A stretch of 61,062 nt of DNA from CAYNWT01 sp964450955 (GCA_964450955.1 CAYVFI010000039.1:1-61062), one strand, 5' to 3'; positions 16,338-26,765 are shown, counted from the first letter of the stretch. The notes: generated from the sequence alone by a model not told the origin. Numbers and translations: made by a program.

Positions 16338-18836
16338 TTAGATGCCGAGGCCAAAGTTGAAGTCGTACTTGGCTTCGAGTTTGCGGAGCCATGCGTTGTT
16401 TTCTTGTCCGAACTGTTGCTGGACAAGACCGGGCATTGCTGAATTGAAGACATCGAAGTGCTTGGTTTTGAGGAACCGTTCCAAGGCGGCTTCTTTGTCT
16501 GCTTCGTCGGTTGGGAAGCGATTGAGTGGTTGAACCACGTAGTAAGCTGATAGGTCACCGTTGGCAGTGACGCCGACTTCGTTGGGTTCCAATTCCGTGA
16601 AGATGTACTTCATGAAATCGTCGTTGATGGCAGTGACGCCTTCAATTTGAGTCAACGAAGCTTGCTCGGTTCTCATACCCATTGGGTTGGGAGCCGAGGA
16701 AGTTCGCATCCAGCTAAGCGGCAGGCTTTCGGTGACAACCAACTTAGGTGTGTCATCGTTGCCGCTTTGTGTGACGTCTTTGAGGATGTCCGACATGCCG
16801 ACTTCTTCAGCTAGTTCGGTTCGGACCTTAGCGGCAATCGCTTCAGCTCGTTCTTTGGCTACTGGTCGAGCCTGCTGGCGTTTCCAGGCTTTGACGACTT
16901 GTTCACGCATGCCGTCTTCGTCGAGAGTTGGCATGTGTGGAGGAACGTCACCGATGACCCAGTAGGCATACTGGTTTGTGGTTCCATCGAATTCAAACGC
17001 GGCCAGTTCGGCGCGTGATGGGAGGAACAACGCGGCTCCGCCTCCACCACCAAACAGCATTTGCACGACGTTAGGCTGTCGAGCGCCAAATTGTGTGGAT
17101 GGCTGCGTGGCAGAGCCAATCGGGTACTCCTGGCGGTCCAGTAGTTCTCGGCCCGTCGCCAACGGTGTTTCCGCGTAGGCCAGACCGTTTGCATCGGCGA
17201 ATTTCTTGAGTTCCTGGCAGATTTGGACGTCCGTAATTTCGTCGCCGGTTGCTCCCGGGAGGAAGCGTTCGTCGCGTTTTCCGGATAGGCGTTTCATTTC
17301 TTCCAACGCGGCCGTGATGCGTCGGTTGACTTCCTCGTAGGCTTTTTCCAGTTTTACGGAGTCGGCGATTTTAGACCGTAGTTCTGCGTCCAGAGGCATG
17401 TACTCAACTGGTGGTTCCTGAAACGGGTCCGCCCCCGTTGGTTCGCTTGGTGATTCAGGAATTTGCAGCATTGGAGGAGCAGCTTGAGCACCGTCTGTCT
17501 GTGCTGGATCGGCAGGAGGCGGGGTTGTGGCGTCAGCAGGTTCCTGAGCGGGCGTTTCCGCAGCCTCAACCGTTTCAGGATCTTCTTCCTGTAGCGGATC
17601 ACAGCCACCGTCGCCGCCATCACCCGCGTCGCCGTCATCACTGTTCGCAGCTTCTTCTGCAGCAGCTTCACCTTCTGGCTTCACAGCCTCGGGTGTCTCA
17701 CCAACTTCTGGCGCGCCGGGTGTGTCGCCTTCAACAGCGCCTGGGACTTCATCTGGAAACGCTTCCTTTTCCAGTTTGTCCAAATTCTTCAGCGTCTCTT
17801 CATTGAACAAGTCATCTTCCGGGTCTTCCGGAACAACAGTCTTCTTGAACTGAGTATCCTTGTTGTCGTCGTAGTACTTTTGAATTTCTTCGTCGGTTGA
17901 CTCGGCGATTCCCGCTTCGACCGCTGGGAAGTCGACTTCAACGTAAGCGATCTTCATGCGGCGTTCCTGGTAGAACCCGGGCGAACCGGGTTCGAGGTTC
18001 GGGAACTTATCCTGATACTTCTCAAACATCGCGGTGACTTCCGCGTCCGTTGGTTCACCAACTTCACCCAGGAAGTTGTCCACATTCACCTCGGCGAACG
18101 AGACTTGTTGTCGGACGTTCATTCGCTGATAAAGATCCCAATAAGAATCAGGAGTGATCGCGTCCATAGGACGGAATGGGACCAGTGTTTCCAGAGCCAC
18201 CTTGGCTTTGATTTCATCACGAAGCAGGTTGTAGAGATCCTTTTCGCTGATCGGCAGATTGTTGATCGAAACCAACTTGCGGACTGCAACGAAGTCTGAC
18301 TGCTTAAGTTTTCCACCAGTTTGGCTGTCGATGAAATCGTTTACGGCATCGTCGTCAATGTAGATGCCCATCTCATCAGCTTCAGCTCGCAGCGCTTCGC
18401 CAAGCATGACGTCTCGCTGAATGTTTCCCTGAACCAGTTGGAACGGGTTCCCGCCGAAGTTCATACCGTACGCCCGCTCTCGCACCGCGCCGACAAATTG
18501 ATTGGCGACCGTACGTTTGGCAATGAGCTCGGAATATCGTTCTTCATCGAATGTGCCGAGGCTGGTTTGCATACCGCTTTTGCCCACAATCGATGGGCCG
18601 ATGAAGCCAAGCAGGCCTCCAATCAGCAAGCCACCAATCGCGTAAGGCATGGGGCGTCCGAACTGGAATCCGGCAATCAAAGCAATTGCGGTTCCCAGCA
18701 TCGCACCCAAAAGGGGCCAGCTTTGTTGGCCGGATGTAAACAGGCTCTCACCCGTAAACGCGATCATCGAACCGATGACCAGGACCACCATCAAAGACTT
18801 CTGGTGCTTGCGAAATATTGAGAACGGAGATGCCAT
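16338..18836 (-). CDS. SurA/PpiD-like membrane-anchored chaperone
   Basis: 832 residues, TAA at 16338-16340. The N-terminus has three hydrophobic segments (about 13-31, 40-58 and 62-85), instead of the single anchor of PpiD. A SurA_N-like helical region follows (NPFQLVQGNIQRDVMLGEALRAEADEMGIYIDDDAVNDFI). Residues about 340-480 are an acidic, Pro-rich linker. The C-terminal part contains helical and loop segments, but I do not see a clear parvulin isomerase motif, so enzymatic activity is doubtful. The likely role is as an inner-membrane chaperone for exported proteins. A dispersed repeat begins directly at its stop codon. It is divergently transcribed from topB. Confidence 0.75.
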   Translation of the reverse strand: MASPFSIFRKHQKSLMVVLVIGSMIAFTGESLFTSGQQSWPLLGAMLGTAIALIAGFQFGRPMPYAIGGLLIGGLLGFIGPSIVGKSGMQTSLGTFDEERYSELIAKRTVANQFVGAVRERAYGMNFGGNPFQLVQGNIQRDVMLGEALRAEADEMGIYIDDDAVNDFIDSQTGGKLKQSDFVAVRKLVSINNLPISEKDLYNLLRDEIKAKVALETLVPFRPMDAITPDSYWDLYQRMNVRQQVSFAEVNVDNFLGEVGEPTDAEVTAMFEKYQDKFPNLEPGSPGFYQERRMKIAYVEVDFPAVEAGIAESTDEEIQKYYDDNKDTQFKKTVVPEDPEDDLFNEETLKNLDKLEKEAFPDEVPGAVEGDTPGAPEVGETPEAVKPEGEAAAEEAANSDDGDAGDGGDGGCDPLQEEDPETVEAAETPAQEPADATTPPPADPAQTDGAQAAPPMLQIPESPSEPTGADPFQEPPVEYMPLDAELRSKIADSVKLEKAYEEVNRRITAALEEMKRLSGKRDERFLPGATGDEITDVQICQELKKFADANGLAYAETPLATGRELLDRQEYPIGSATQPSTQFGARQPNVVQMLFGGGGGAALFLPSRAELAAFEFDGTTNQYAYWVIGDVPPHMPTLDEDGMREQVVKAWKRQQARPVAKERAEAIAAKVRTELAEEVGMSDILKDVTQSGNDDTPKLVVTESLPLSWMRTSSAPNPMGMRTEQASLTQIEGVTAINDDFMKYIFTELEPNEVGVTANGDLSAYYVVQPLNRFPTDEADKEAALERFLKTKHFDVFNSAMPGLVQQQFGQENNAWLRKLEAKYDFNFGLGI

Positions 18837-19143
18837 TTGTAGTCCTTTTGTAACGGGTCAGGCTCAGGCTGAACGTTCCCCGTCGCTTGACAGCAGCCAG
18901 AATGATGTTTATCCCATTCCGACTTCGGTGGCCACAGACGTGCGACCGACACGAAAACTAGAACGCTAAGCGGCGTTGAATCCGCTACTTCTTTGATGAA
19001 CCGGCTTTACAGCCAAGCGTGGCATTTTAGCCGGGGCCGTAATACGAGCAAGATCAACGGTACCTGCGTTTCCCAACACCGGGAGCATTGGCCTGTGAGC
19101 ACCATTTGACGCTCACTTTTACGAACTGAGAGCCTGGGACGGC
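18837..19143. promoter_or_regulatory. Divergent promoter region (SurA-like gene / topB)
   Basis: 307 bases between two divergent genes. On the plus strand TTGACA (18887-18892) is followed after 17 bases by TATCCC (18910-18915), a good -35 with a poor -10. A hairpin GTGAGC/GCTCAC (19095-19116) followed by TTTT lies 28 bases before topB and could act as an attenuator. Both calls are weak. Confidence 0.3.
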
Positions 19144-21879
19144 ATGTCGAAGACCCTGATCATCGCGGAAAAGCCCAGCGTGGCGACCGACCTGGCCCGC
19201 GTTCTGGGGAAACTACCGGAGTTTGGTAAGTTCACCCGGAAAAAGGATTACTTTGAAAACGAGAACGGATACATCTCCTCGGCTGTGGGTCACTTGGTCG
19301 AATTAAAGATGCCGTTGACCGCTGAGGGCAAAAAATTGCCCTGGAGCATGAAGCATTTGCCCGTAATTCCAAAGGAATTCGAGCTTCAGCCGATTGAACG
19401 CAACGAGTCGCGATACAACCTGCTGGTCCGATTGCTTAAGAAAAAAGGCGTGACGACGGTCGTAAACGCATGTGACGCCGGGCGTGAGGGAGAACTGATC
19501 TTCCGCTACGTGCTGAAACTGGCCGGGTTAGAACATCTGACCGTCAAACGCATGTGGATGCAGTCCATGACGGACGGAGCCATCACGCAGGCATGGGAAG
19601 AACTCCGCAGCGACGCCGACATGCAGAATCTGACCGATGCTGCCATGTGCCGATCAGAAAGCGACTGGCTGATCGGTCTGAACGGAACCCGGGCTCTGAC
19701 CGCCTTCAACTCACGACACGGTGGGTTCAATGTCACCACGGCTGGCCGAGTTCAAACGCCGACGCTGGTCATTCTGGCCGAACGCGAAAAGCTGATTCGA
19801 GCCTTTGTCTCTCGAACCTACTACGAAATCCACGCCGACTTCGATGTCGCCAAAGGTGAATACCACGGCCGATGGTATGACGAGAATTTCAAGAAGGACG
19901 AAGAAGACAACCAAAAGAAGGCCGAACGAATTTGGTCGAAGGAACAGGCCGAAGCCATCGTCGCACGATGCGAAGGCAAAGAAGCCGTCATCGAAGAAAC
20001 CAAGAAGCCGACCAAGCAGTCGCCCGAACGCTTGTTCGACCTGACGACCCTGCAACGCGAGTCCGGCTTTAGCGCCCGCAAGACTCTGCAGTTGGCTCAG
20101 GCGCTGTACGACCGGCACAAGGTTCTGACTTACCCTCGTACCGATTCGCGATACCTGCCCGAAGATTACGTGGCGGAAGTAAAGAAGACGATCCGCGGAT
20201 TCGCGAAGTCCAAGGGCAACGCTGCGTTCGATCCGGACTTCGCGAAGTACAGTAAATGGATCAACGACAACGATCGTATCACTCCCACCAAACGCGTGTT
20301 CGATACGTCAAAAGTCAGCGACCACTTTGCCATCATTCCAACAGGCAAGCTGCCGCCACCGAAGTTGGATTCTGATGCGAAGAAGCTTTACGAACTCGTC
20401 CTAAAACGGTTCCTGGGCATCTTCTATCCACCCGCCGAATTCGAAGTCACGCGCCGCACAACACGGATCGGCGAAGACACGTTCCGCACGGACGGTAAGG
20501 TTCTCATCGTCCCCGGCTACCTGGAAGTCTACGGACGCAAACCGGGCGTCGCTGGCGACAAGGGCGAACTGACCGCCGTCGATGCCGGTGAATCGGCAAA
20601 GACCAAGACGGTCGAGATGCAGGAAAAGGAAACGCGACCACCGGCCAGGTACACAGACGCCACGTTGCTGTCGGCAATGGAAACAGCTGGAAAGCGAGTC
20701 GAAGACGAAGAACTCCGCGACGCCATGAGCGAACGCGGTTTGGGAACTCCGGCAACCCGAGCCAACATTATTGAAGGGTTGATTCGCCAGAAGTACCTGT
20801 TCCGACACGAACAAAACTACCGCGAACTCGTCGTCTCAAACAAAGGCATCGCACTGGTCGATTTGCTGGACGTCATTGGTATCGACGGTCTTGGCAAACC
20901 CGAAATGACGGGTGAATGGGAATACAAACTGAAGGAGATGGAAGCCGGCCGGCTGAATCGAACTCAGTTCATGGACGAGATCAAAGTCCTTACCAAGGAG
21001 ATTGTACAGCAGACCAAGGACTTCACCGAAGAACTGGTGAACCAGGTCTACCCGGACATTGAAGCGATCTGCCCTGAGTGCGAAGCGACTGTGTTCAAGC
21101 AAACGGACGGTTTGTTCGAATGCAAGAACCCGGAATGCACCTTCAAGCTGAAGAAGTACCACGCCAGCCACGAACTAAGCGAAGCGCAGGCGAAGGAACT
21201 GATCAACAACAAGCTTGTCGGCCCGATTGAGACGTTCAAGAACCGGTTCGGCCAACCGTTCACGGCCGAGTTGAAACTTGAGAAGCCAAAGAAAGCCTGG
21301 AAGGTCGGATTCATCTTCGAAGGCGACGCCGAACGCGAAGACGAACTCAAGAACCTCAGCGACGACCAACTGCTTTGCGAAGCCAGAATCCTTGACGATT
21401 CAGAAGAACTGGTGAAGGTCTACGAAACCGCTGGCGCTTACTTGTGCCCCGGCATGGCGACCAAAAAAGACGAACGTGGCGTCCGCATCAGCAAGATGAT
21501 CCTGAAGAACGAGATCCCTTCAGAACAAGCCATCAAACTGTTTGTCGAAGGCAAGACAGAACTCATTCAAGGTTTCATCTCAAAGCGAGGCCGCCCGTTC
21601 GCCGCGTTCCTAAAACTTGACCGCGAGAAAGGCAAACTGGAGTTCGAATTCCAGGAACGCAAAAAGAAAGCCACCAAGAAAAAGAAGAAGGGTGCAGCCG
21701 ACGACGCCGAAGAGACGGACGAAACAGACGACGCTCCAAAGAAGAAGGCGGCTAAGAAAAAGAAAGCCACCAAGAAGAAAAAAGCGACTAAGAAAAAGGC
21801 CACCAAGAAAGCTGCTGCAAAGAAGAAAGCACCCAAAGGTGCCGCAGCAGACGTCGCCGAAGAAGACCTACCCTTCTAA
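19144..21879 (+). CDS. topB: DNA topoisomerase III (type IA) with Lys-rich tail
   Basis: 911 residues. The TOPRIM domain has EKPS near the start and DAGREGELIFR around residue 112. The active-site Tyr is at about 330 in LTYPRTDSRYLPED. Arg-rich type IA motifs and the segment GTPATRANIIEGLI are present. After the core come a four-Cys zinc ribbon (CPEC…CKNPEC), two topoisomerase C-terminal domain repeats and a final tail of about 65 residues made of KKKATKK-type repeats, like a histone H1 tail. TopB decatenates DNA and resolves recombination intermediates. The Lys-rich tail is unusual for E. coli-type TopB but similar to bacterial SWIB/H1-like tails; it probably adds non-specific DNA binding. 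Confidence 0.93.
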   Translation: MSKTLIIAEKPSVATDLARVLGKLPEFGKFTRKKDYFENENGYISSAVGHLVELKMPLTAEGKKLPWSMKHLPVIPKEFELQPIERNESRYNLLVRLLKKKGVTTVVNACDAGREGELIFRYVLKLAGLEHLTVKRMWMQSMTDGAITQAWEELRSDADMQNLTDAAMCRSESDWLIGLNGTRALTAFNSRHGGFNVTTAGRVQTPTLVILAEREKLIRAFVSRTYYEIHADFDVAKGEYHGRWYDENFKKDEEDNQKKAERIWSKEQAEAIVARCEGKEAVIEETKKPTKQSPERLFDLTTLQRESGFSARKTLQLAQALYDRHKVLTYPRTDSRYLPEDYVAEVKKTIRGFAKSKGNAAFDPDFAKYSKWINDNDRITPTKRVFDTSKVSDHFAIIPTGKLPPPKLDSDAKKLYELVLKRFLGIFYPPAEFEVTRRTTRIGEDTFRTDGKVLIVPGYLEVYGRKPGVAGDKGELTAVDAGESAKTKTVEMQEKETRPPARYTDATLLSAMETAGKRVEDEELRDAMSERGLGTPATRANIIEGLIRQKYLFRHEQNYRELVVSNKGIALVDLLDVIGIDGLGKPEMTGEWEYKLKEMEAGRLNRTQFMDEIKVLTKEIVQQTKDFTEELVNQVYPDIEAICPECEATVFKQTDGLFECKNPECTFKLKKYHASHELSEAQAKELINNKLVGPIETFKNRFGQPFTAELKLEKPKKAWKVGFIFEGDAEREDELKNLSDDQLLCEARILDDSEELVKVYETAGAYLCPGMATKKDERGVRISKMILKNEIPSEQAIKLFVEGKTELIQGFISKRGRPFAAFLKLDREKGKLEFEFQERKKKATKKKKKGAADDAEETDETDDAPKKKAAKKKKATKKKKATKKKATKKAAAKKKAPKGAAADVAEEDLPF

Positions 21880-21895
21880 AACCAGTCGCGCGTAC

Positions 21896-21995
21896 AGAAG
21901 CCCGGCACCTTTTTCGATCAGAGAACGCTTTGCGGACTCGAGCGCACTTTGCTCGAACCAAAAAGCTTGCTGATCGATCCAGATGCCGGGCTTCT
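21896..21995. repeat. Structured element G: 100-base nested inverted repeat
   Basis: Outer arms AGAAGCCCGGCA (21896-21907) and TGCCGGGCTTCT (21984-21995), inner arms CGATCAG/CTGATCG, and a central hairpin CGAGC/GCTCG. It lies just after topB, in front of repeat B copy 1, between convergent genes. Confidence 0.75.
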
Positions 21996-22036
21996 AATTC
22001 ACTGGCCGCCGCTGTCTGCCCTACTGGCGTGTCTAT

Positions 22037-22137
22037 CGATAAATGTCAGGTAGTGGACGAGGCTACGAGTCCCGAATGTTCTGCAGCGATCAAGGACTCG
22101 TTGCCTCGTCCACTACGGCGGTGCATGACATTTATCG
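22037..22137. repeat. Palindromic repeat B, copy 1
   Basis: Arms of about 36 bases: CGATAAATGTCA then GGTAGTGGACGAGGCTACGAG on the left, the complement (…TTGCCTCGTCCACTACGGCGG, then TGACATTTATCG) on the right, with a 20-base centre. The core matches five other places in the window. Confidence 0.9.
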
Positions 22138-22149
22138 CTGGACGCACCA

Positions 22150-22992
<843 letters not shown>

Positions 22993-23118
22993 TTCTGCTC
23001 TCCGGTAAGTAAGACGTTCCCATCCTAGCCGTGAACAACGCCAATCGCGAGTCGACGACACGTGTGCCGTGACAACGGAATGAACCCGCCTAAATAGCCG
23101 GGTTCGACCACAGGATTC

Positions 23119-23254
23119 AGTACTTGAGGGCTTCCGAGCCCCAGGCACCAGCGACTCGACAACCTCCGTCAGCGTGTGATCCGCAGTGAATTTCGATTCA
23201 CGCCTGCGAGCAAACAACACCAACCCACCTTGGGGCTCGGAGGCCCCAGGTACT
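23119..23254. repeat. Element F: inverted-repeat pair
   Basis: AGTACTTGAGGGCTTCCGAG… at 23119-23147 is matched in reverse by CTTGGGGCTCGGAGGCCCCA… at 23228-23254. Each arm is itself a small hairpin (GGGCTTCCGAGCCC, GGGGCTCGGAGGCCCC). Confidence 0.7.
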
Positions 23255-23394
23255 GCCGCCTGATTGCCGACCATACCGTTGTGCCATAGCATCGTGTGGG
23301 ATTCGACTTCGCTGCTCTGCCACGCCAGCCGACCTTGGAAGAGTTTCGTTTGAATACAAGCTGCCAAACCAGACTCAAAGACCGTCCGCCCAAA

Positions 23395-23595
23395 GTAGCC
23401 GTCACGCTCCGTCGTGACGAGGCACGACAGAGACAACGTCCTCTACACAGTCACGAATCGATCGAACGCAAGATGTCCGAACGTTGGCTTTGGTTGAGGG
23501 AGCGGCTGGCCTGGTCATCGTTTCTCCGGACGACCTGTGGGCCGTTGTTTGAATCCGCTCGCTGCGCTGCTTACTACGGCGGAGCGTGATGCTAC
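23395..23595. repeat. Element E: 201-bp element with imperfect terminal inverted repeats
   Basis: The left end GTAGCCGTCACGCTCCGTCG and the right end, read in reverse, GTAGCATCACGCTCCGCCGT agree at most positions. No transposase is inside, so a MITE- or BIME-like element is inferred. Confidence 0.7.
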
Positions 23596-23768
23596 TTTTG
23601 GTGACCCTGTTGTCGGGGCAGAGGCCGCGTGAACAAGACTCGGTTGTCACGAATGTTGGTGGAGCGGTTTAGAAGGAGGATTAGTGTTCTAAGTGAACTC
23701 GGCATGGGGTGGGGGTCGATGGTACCATTAGGGGACACTTTGGGTGCCGAGCGAATACGAAGACTGCC

Positions 23769-25088
23769 ATGACTGAACCTGCTCTGAAGATTGTTGAAGA
23801 CGCGACCTGCACGTTTTGCGGATGCGTGTGTGACGATATGCAATTGACCGTCGAAGGGAACCAAATCACAAAGGCCAAGAATGCCTGCGTTCTAGGGAAG
23901 GCGTGGTTCTTCAATCATCACATCGATGAGTCTCGGCCTGAAGCGGCGATTGAAGGGAAGCCGGCGAGCTACGAAGAAGGCATCGAACGAGCGTCTCAGA
24001 TTCTGGCGAACGCGCACTACCCGGTGACTTACGGTTTGTCGGATACCACGTGTGAGGCTCAGCGGGTGGCGGTTGCCATTACTGATTGGATCGGTGGTTG
24101 CCTGGATACGACGACGTCGGTTTGCCACGGGCCCAGTGGTATGGCGTTTCAGGGTGTGGGCGAGGTCACGTGTTCGCTGGGTGAGATTAAGAACCGAGCC
24201 GACTACTTGATTTTCTGGGGCGGGAACCCGGCGGAATCGCACCCGCGGCATTTTACGAAGTACAGCCTCATGCCGAAGGGCACGTTTGTTCCGAACGGAA
24301 GAAAAGACCGGACGGCGGTGCTGATTGATGTTCGCAAAACCAAAACTGCGAAGGCGATGGATCACTTCCTGCAGCTTAAGCCGCAGTCCGACTTTGAATT
24401 GGCCTGGGCCATGCGGGCTCTCGCCCGGGGCTTGGAAGTCGATCCGAATATCGAACAGAAGACGGGCATCTCGCTGGAGAAGCTGACCGAGATCGTGGAC
24501 GGAATGAAAGCGGCGCGGTTTGGGGCCATTCTGTTTGGCATGGGTCTGACAATGACTCGCGGCAAACACATTAACAGCGAAGCGGTGCTGTCGCTGGCTC
24601 GTGATTTAAACATTTATGGAAACCGCTGGGTGGCCAAGCCGATGCGTGGGCATGGCAATGTGACGGGAGCCGACAACGTTGTTGCCTGGTCAACCGGTTA
24701 TCCGTTTGGTGTAAACCTTGGTCGCGGTTACCCAAGGTTCAATCCGGGTGAGTTTACAACGTCGGACACGTTGGCTCGGGGCGAGGCTGATGCGGCTTTG
24801 ATTATCGCGTCCGATCCGATGTCCAACTTCAGTCAGCCGGCTCGCAAGCACCTGGCCAGCATTGACTCGGTGGTTCTTGATCCGAAGCTTAGCGACACCG
24901 CCAACGTGGCGACGGTGGCGTTCACGACCAGTACCTATGGCATTAACGAACCGGGAACCGTCTACCGCATGGACGATGTTCCGATTCCGCTACGGCCGGC
25001 GTTCGAATCGCCGTTCCGCAGCGATTTCGAAATTCTGACGGCCATCGAAAAACGCGTTCGAGAAATACAGGCAGCAGCACGTCAGTAG
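23769..25088 (+). CDS. fhcB: Formylmethanofuran dehydrogenase subunit B
   Basis: 439 residues from the ATG at 23769. The N-terminal Cys cluster TCTFCGCVCDDM (Cys14, 17, 19, 21) is in the iron-sulfur position. Cys119 in TTSVCHGPSG is at the place where archaeal enzymes carry the Mo/W-ligating Cys or selenocysteine. The segments IFWGGNPAESHPRHF and the later ADAALIIASDPMSNFSQPA match the molybdopterin-enzyme fold of FwdB/FhcB. In bacteria the Fhc complex handles formyl transfer and hydrolysis in the tetrahydromethanopterin C1 pathway, known from methylotrophs and planctomycetes. FhcA is 5.9 kb downstream; FhcC and FhcD are not in the window. Confidence 0.9.
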   Translation: MTEPALKIVEDATCTFCGCVCDDMQLTVEGNQITKAKNACVLGKAWFFNHHIDESRPEAAIEGKPASYEEGIERASQILANAHYPVTYGLSDTTCEAQRVAVAITDWIGGCLDTTTSVCHGPSGMAFQGVGEVTCSLGEIKNRADYLIFWGGNPAESHPRHFTKYSLMPKGTFVPNGRKDRTAVLIDVRKTKTAKAMDHFLQLKPQSDFELAWAMRALARGLEVDPNIEQKTGISLEKLTEIVDGMKAARFGAILFGMGLTMTRGKHINSEAVLSLARDLNIYGNRWVAKPMRGHGNVTGADNVVAWSTGYPFGVNLGRGYPRFNPGEFTTSDTLARGEADAALIIASDPMSNFSQPARKHLASIDSVVLDPKLSDTANVATVAFTTSTYGINEPGTVYRMDDVPIPLRPAFESPFRSDFEILTAIEKRVREIQAAARQ

Positions 25089-25182
25089 GCCGTGATTCGA
25101 AGGTTGGTAAAAGGCATTTGGTTTCGTGGCACCCAGCCCAATGCCATCGACGGCTCAGAGTTCCCGTGCGTCGCAGCGTTCC

Positions 25183-25275
25183 GAAATGTAGCCTGCTCAG
25201 GCCCTGAGCAGGCCGACTGCGCGTAAGTCGTCGCTTTGCGACGAGCCGACTGAGGGCCTCAGTCGGCTACATTTC
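25183..25275. repeat. Element D: three-hairpin inverted repeat
   Basis: Outer arms GAAATGTAGCC/GGCTACATTTC enclose three hairpins: GCCTGCTCAG/CTGAGCAGGC, GTCGTCGC/GCGACGA and GCCGACTGAG/CTCAGTCGGC. The 93 bases can fold as a cloverleaf. It lies between fhcB and thrC. Confidence 0.85.
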
Positions 25276-25320
25276 AGCTGGTAGACCAAACCGGCGCGAG
25301 ACAAGTTACAGGAGTCGATC

Positions 25321-26592
25321 GTGAAGTACATCAACATTAAGCACCCGGATCAGGTGGTTTCATTTTCTGAAGCAATCACGATAGGCCTGGGCCGGGATCA
25401 GGGACTGTTTTTTCCGGAGTCGATACCAACAATTGACGATGTCCCTTCACTATTGAAGATGAGTTTTGTCGAACGCAGCGTCGAAATTCTGAGCCACTTT
25501 GTGGAAGACGCAATTGGACGAAAACCCCTGGAAGACATGATCGGTCGAGCGTTCAACTTCCCGGTGCAAGTCCCCGAAGTCGAAACCAATATCCGGGCAC
25601 TAGAGCTATTCCACGGCCCGTCATTGGCGTTCAAGGATTTCGGCGCGAGATTTCTGGCGGAGTGTTTGGGGCATCTTGCCAGCGGCCCGATTACCATTCT
25701 CACTGCGACATCAGGCGATACCGGCGCGGCAGTTGCCCACGCGTTTTTGGGACAGCCTGAGATCCGAGTTATCATTCTGTATCCCGAAGGCCGAGTCTCA
25801 CAGTTTCAGGAAAAACTGTTTTGTACGCTCGGGAGAAACATCGAAACACTTGCGGTGAAGTCTGACTTTGACGCATGTCAGGCGATGGTGAAGCAAGCGT
25901 TTGAAGATGCAGATATTCGCGCAGCCATTCAATTGAACTCGGCAAACTCGATTAACATCGGACGGCTGTTGGCTCAAATCTGTTACTACTTCGAAGCGGT
26001 CGCTCGGCTTCCGCAACACGACAATGTGGTTGTCTCGATTCCCTCAGGTAACTTCGGAAACCTGACTGCAGGACTGATGGCCCGCGCGATGGGGCTGCCT
26101 ATCAAAAGGTTCGTCGCCGCGACCAATGCGAACGACACTGTTCCTCGCTACTTCAAGAACAGCGCCTGGGCGCCAAAGGCAACTCAGGCCACGCTGACTA
26201 ATGCGATGGATATTTCAGAACCAAACAACTTCCCACGGATCGAATGGCTGTTTAACAACAGTCTGGACGCACTTCGGACAGTCGTCGAACCGCATTCCGT
26301 TTCAGACGCCCAAACGCGTGAGTTGGTCAGTGGTCTGCACCAACGCAACTACATCGCCGAACCCCATACGGCTTTGGCGTACGGAGCACTAAGTGACTCA
26401 CTTCAAGGCGATGAACGCGGACTGTTTCTGGGGACGGCCCATCCTGTCAAATTCAACGAAGTCATTGAGGAAGAAACGGGTGAAGCCGTCACGGTTCCGC
26501 CTGGATTCGAAGGGCTGATGGCACAACCATTGTTGAGCGAAGTGATTGAGCCGGATTTCGGTTTGCTCAAGAGTCGGTTGCTTGGGTCGTAA
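25321..26592 (+). CDS. thrC: Threonine synthase
   Basis: 423 residues from a GTG start at 25321. The PLP-binding Lys is in SLAFKDFGARF. The phosphate-binding motif is TATSGDTGAAVAHAF, and PSGNFGNLTAGLMA, NIGRLLAQICYYFEA and the C-terminal TAHPVKF are typical of the short ThrC class. It converts O-phosphohomoserine to threonine. It is preceded by element D and ends close to a terminator used mainly by the opposite gene. Confidence 0.93.
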   Translation: MKYINIKHPDQVVSFSEAITIGLGRDQGLFFPESIPTIDDVPSLLKMSFVERSVEILSHFVEDAIGRKPLEDMIGRAFNFPVQVPEVETNIRALELFHGPSLAFKDFGARFLAECLGHLASGPITILTATSGDTGAAVAHAFLGQPEIRVIILYPEGRVSQFQEKLFCTLGRNIETLAVKSDFDACQAMVKQAFEDADIRAAIQLNSANSINIGRLLAQICYYFEAVARLPQHDNVVVSIPSGNFGNLTAGLMARAMGLPIKRFVAATNANDTVPRYFKNSAWAPKATQATLTNAMDISEPNNFPRIEWLFNNSLDALRTVVEPHSVSDAQTRELVSGLHQRNYIAEPHTALAYGALSDSLQGDERGLFLGTAHPVKFNEVIEEETGEAVTVPPGFEGLMAQPLLSEVIEPDFGLLKSRLLGS

Positions 26593-26698
26593 AGCCGGTT
26601 GCGAACAGTTGACAAACTCTCCGGGTTCATGCTTTTTTCCGAACACAGAGTGTTGGGTGAGTATGGCGAACCATCGACAATGCGCAACCGGGGAGCGC

Positions 26699-26735
26699 AA
26701 AAAAACTGGCTGCCGGTGATGTTCCGACAGCCAGT
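26699..26735 (-). terminator. Terminator between thrC and a convergent gene
   Basis: On the minus strand ACTGGCTGTCGG pairs with CCGGCAGCCAGT (one mismatch), followed by seven T, 31 bases past the stop of the gene at 26766. It can also fold in the thrC transcript, but without a long T-run. Confidence 0.85.
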
Positions 26736-26765
26736 CCTGTTCAGTCTGTTTTACTTCTGTTTCGT

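Larger units (their letters stand above)
22993..23768. other. Repeat-rich intergenic region
   Basis: 776 bases upstream of the sugar-isomerase-like gene (-) and fhcB (+). It is largely occupied by elements F (23119-23254) and E (23395-23595). Open frames here, including the upstream extension of the isomerase frame, are read through repeats and are not supported as genes. Confidence 0.6.

Noticed and set aside
22993..23436. Upstream extension of the sugar-isomerase-like gene
   Set aside because: The extra 148 codons run through inverted repeats, while the ATG at 22992 has a good ribosome site and begins the conserved fold.
24105..24140. Selenocysteine in FhcB, as in some archaeal FwuB enzymes
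   Set aside because: The position is a normal TGC codon (Cys119).
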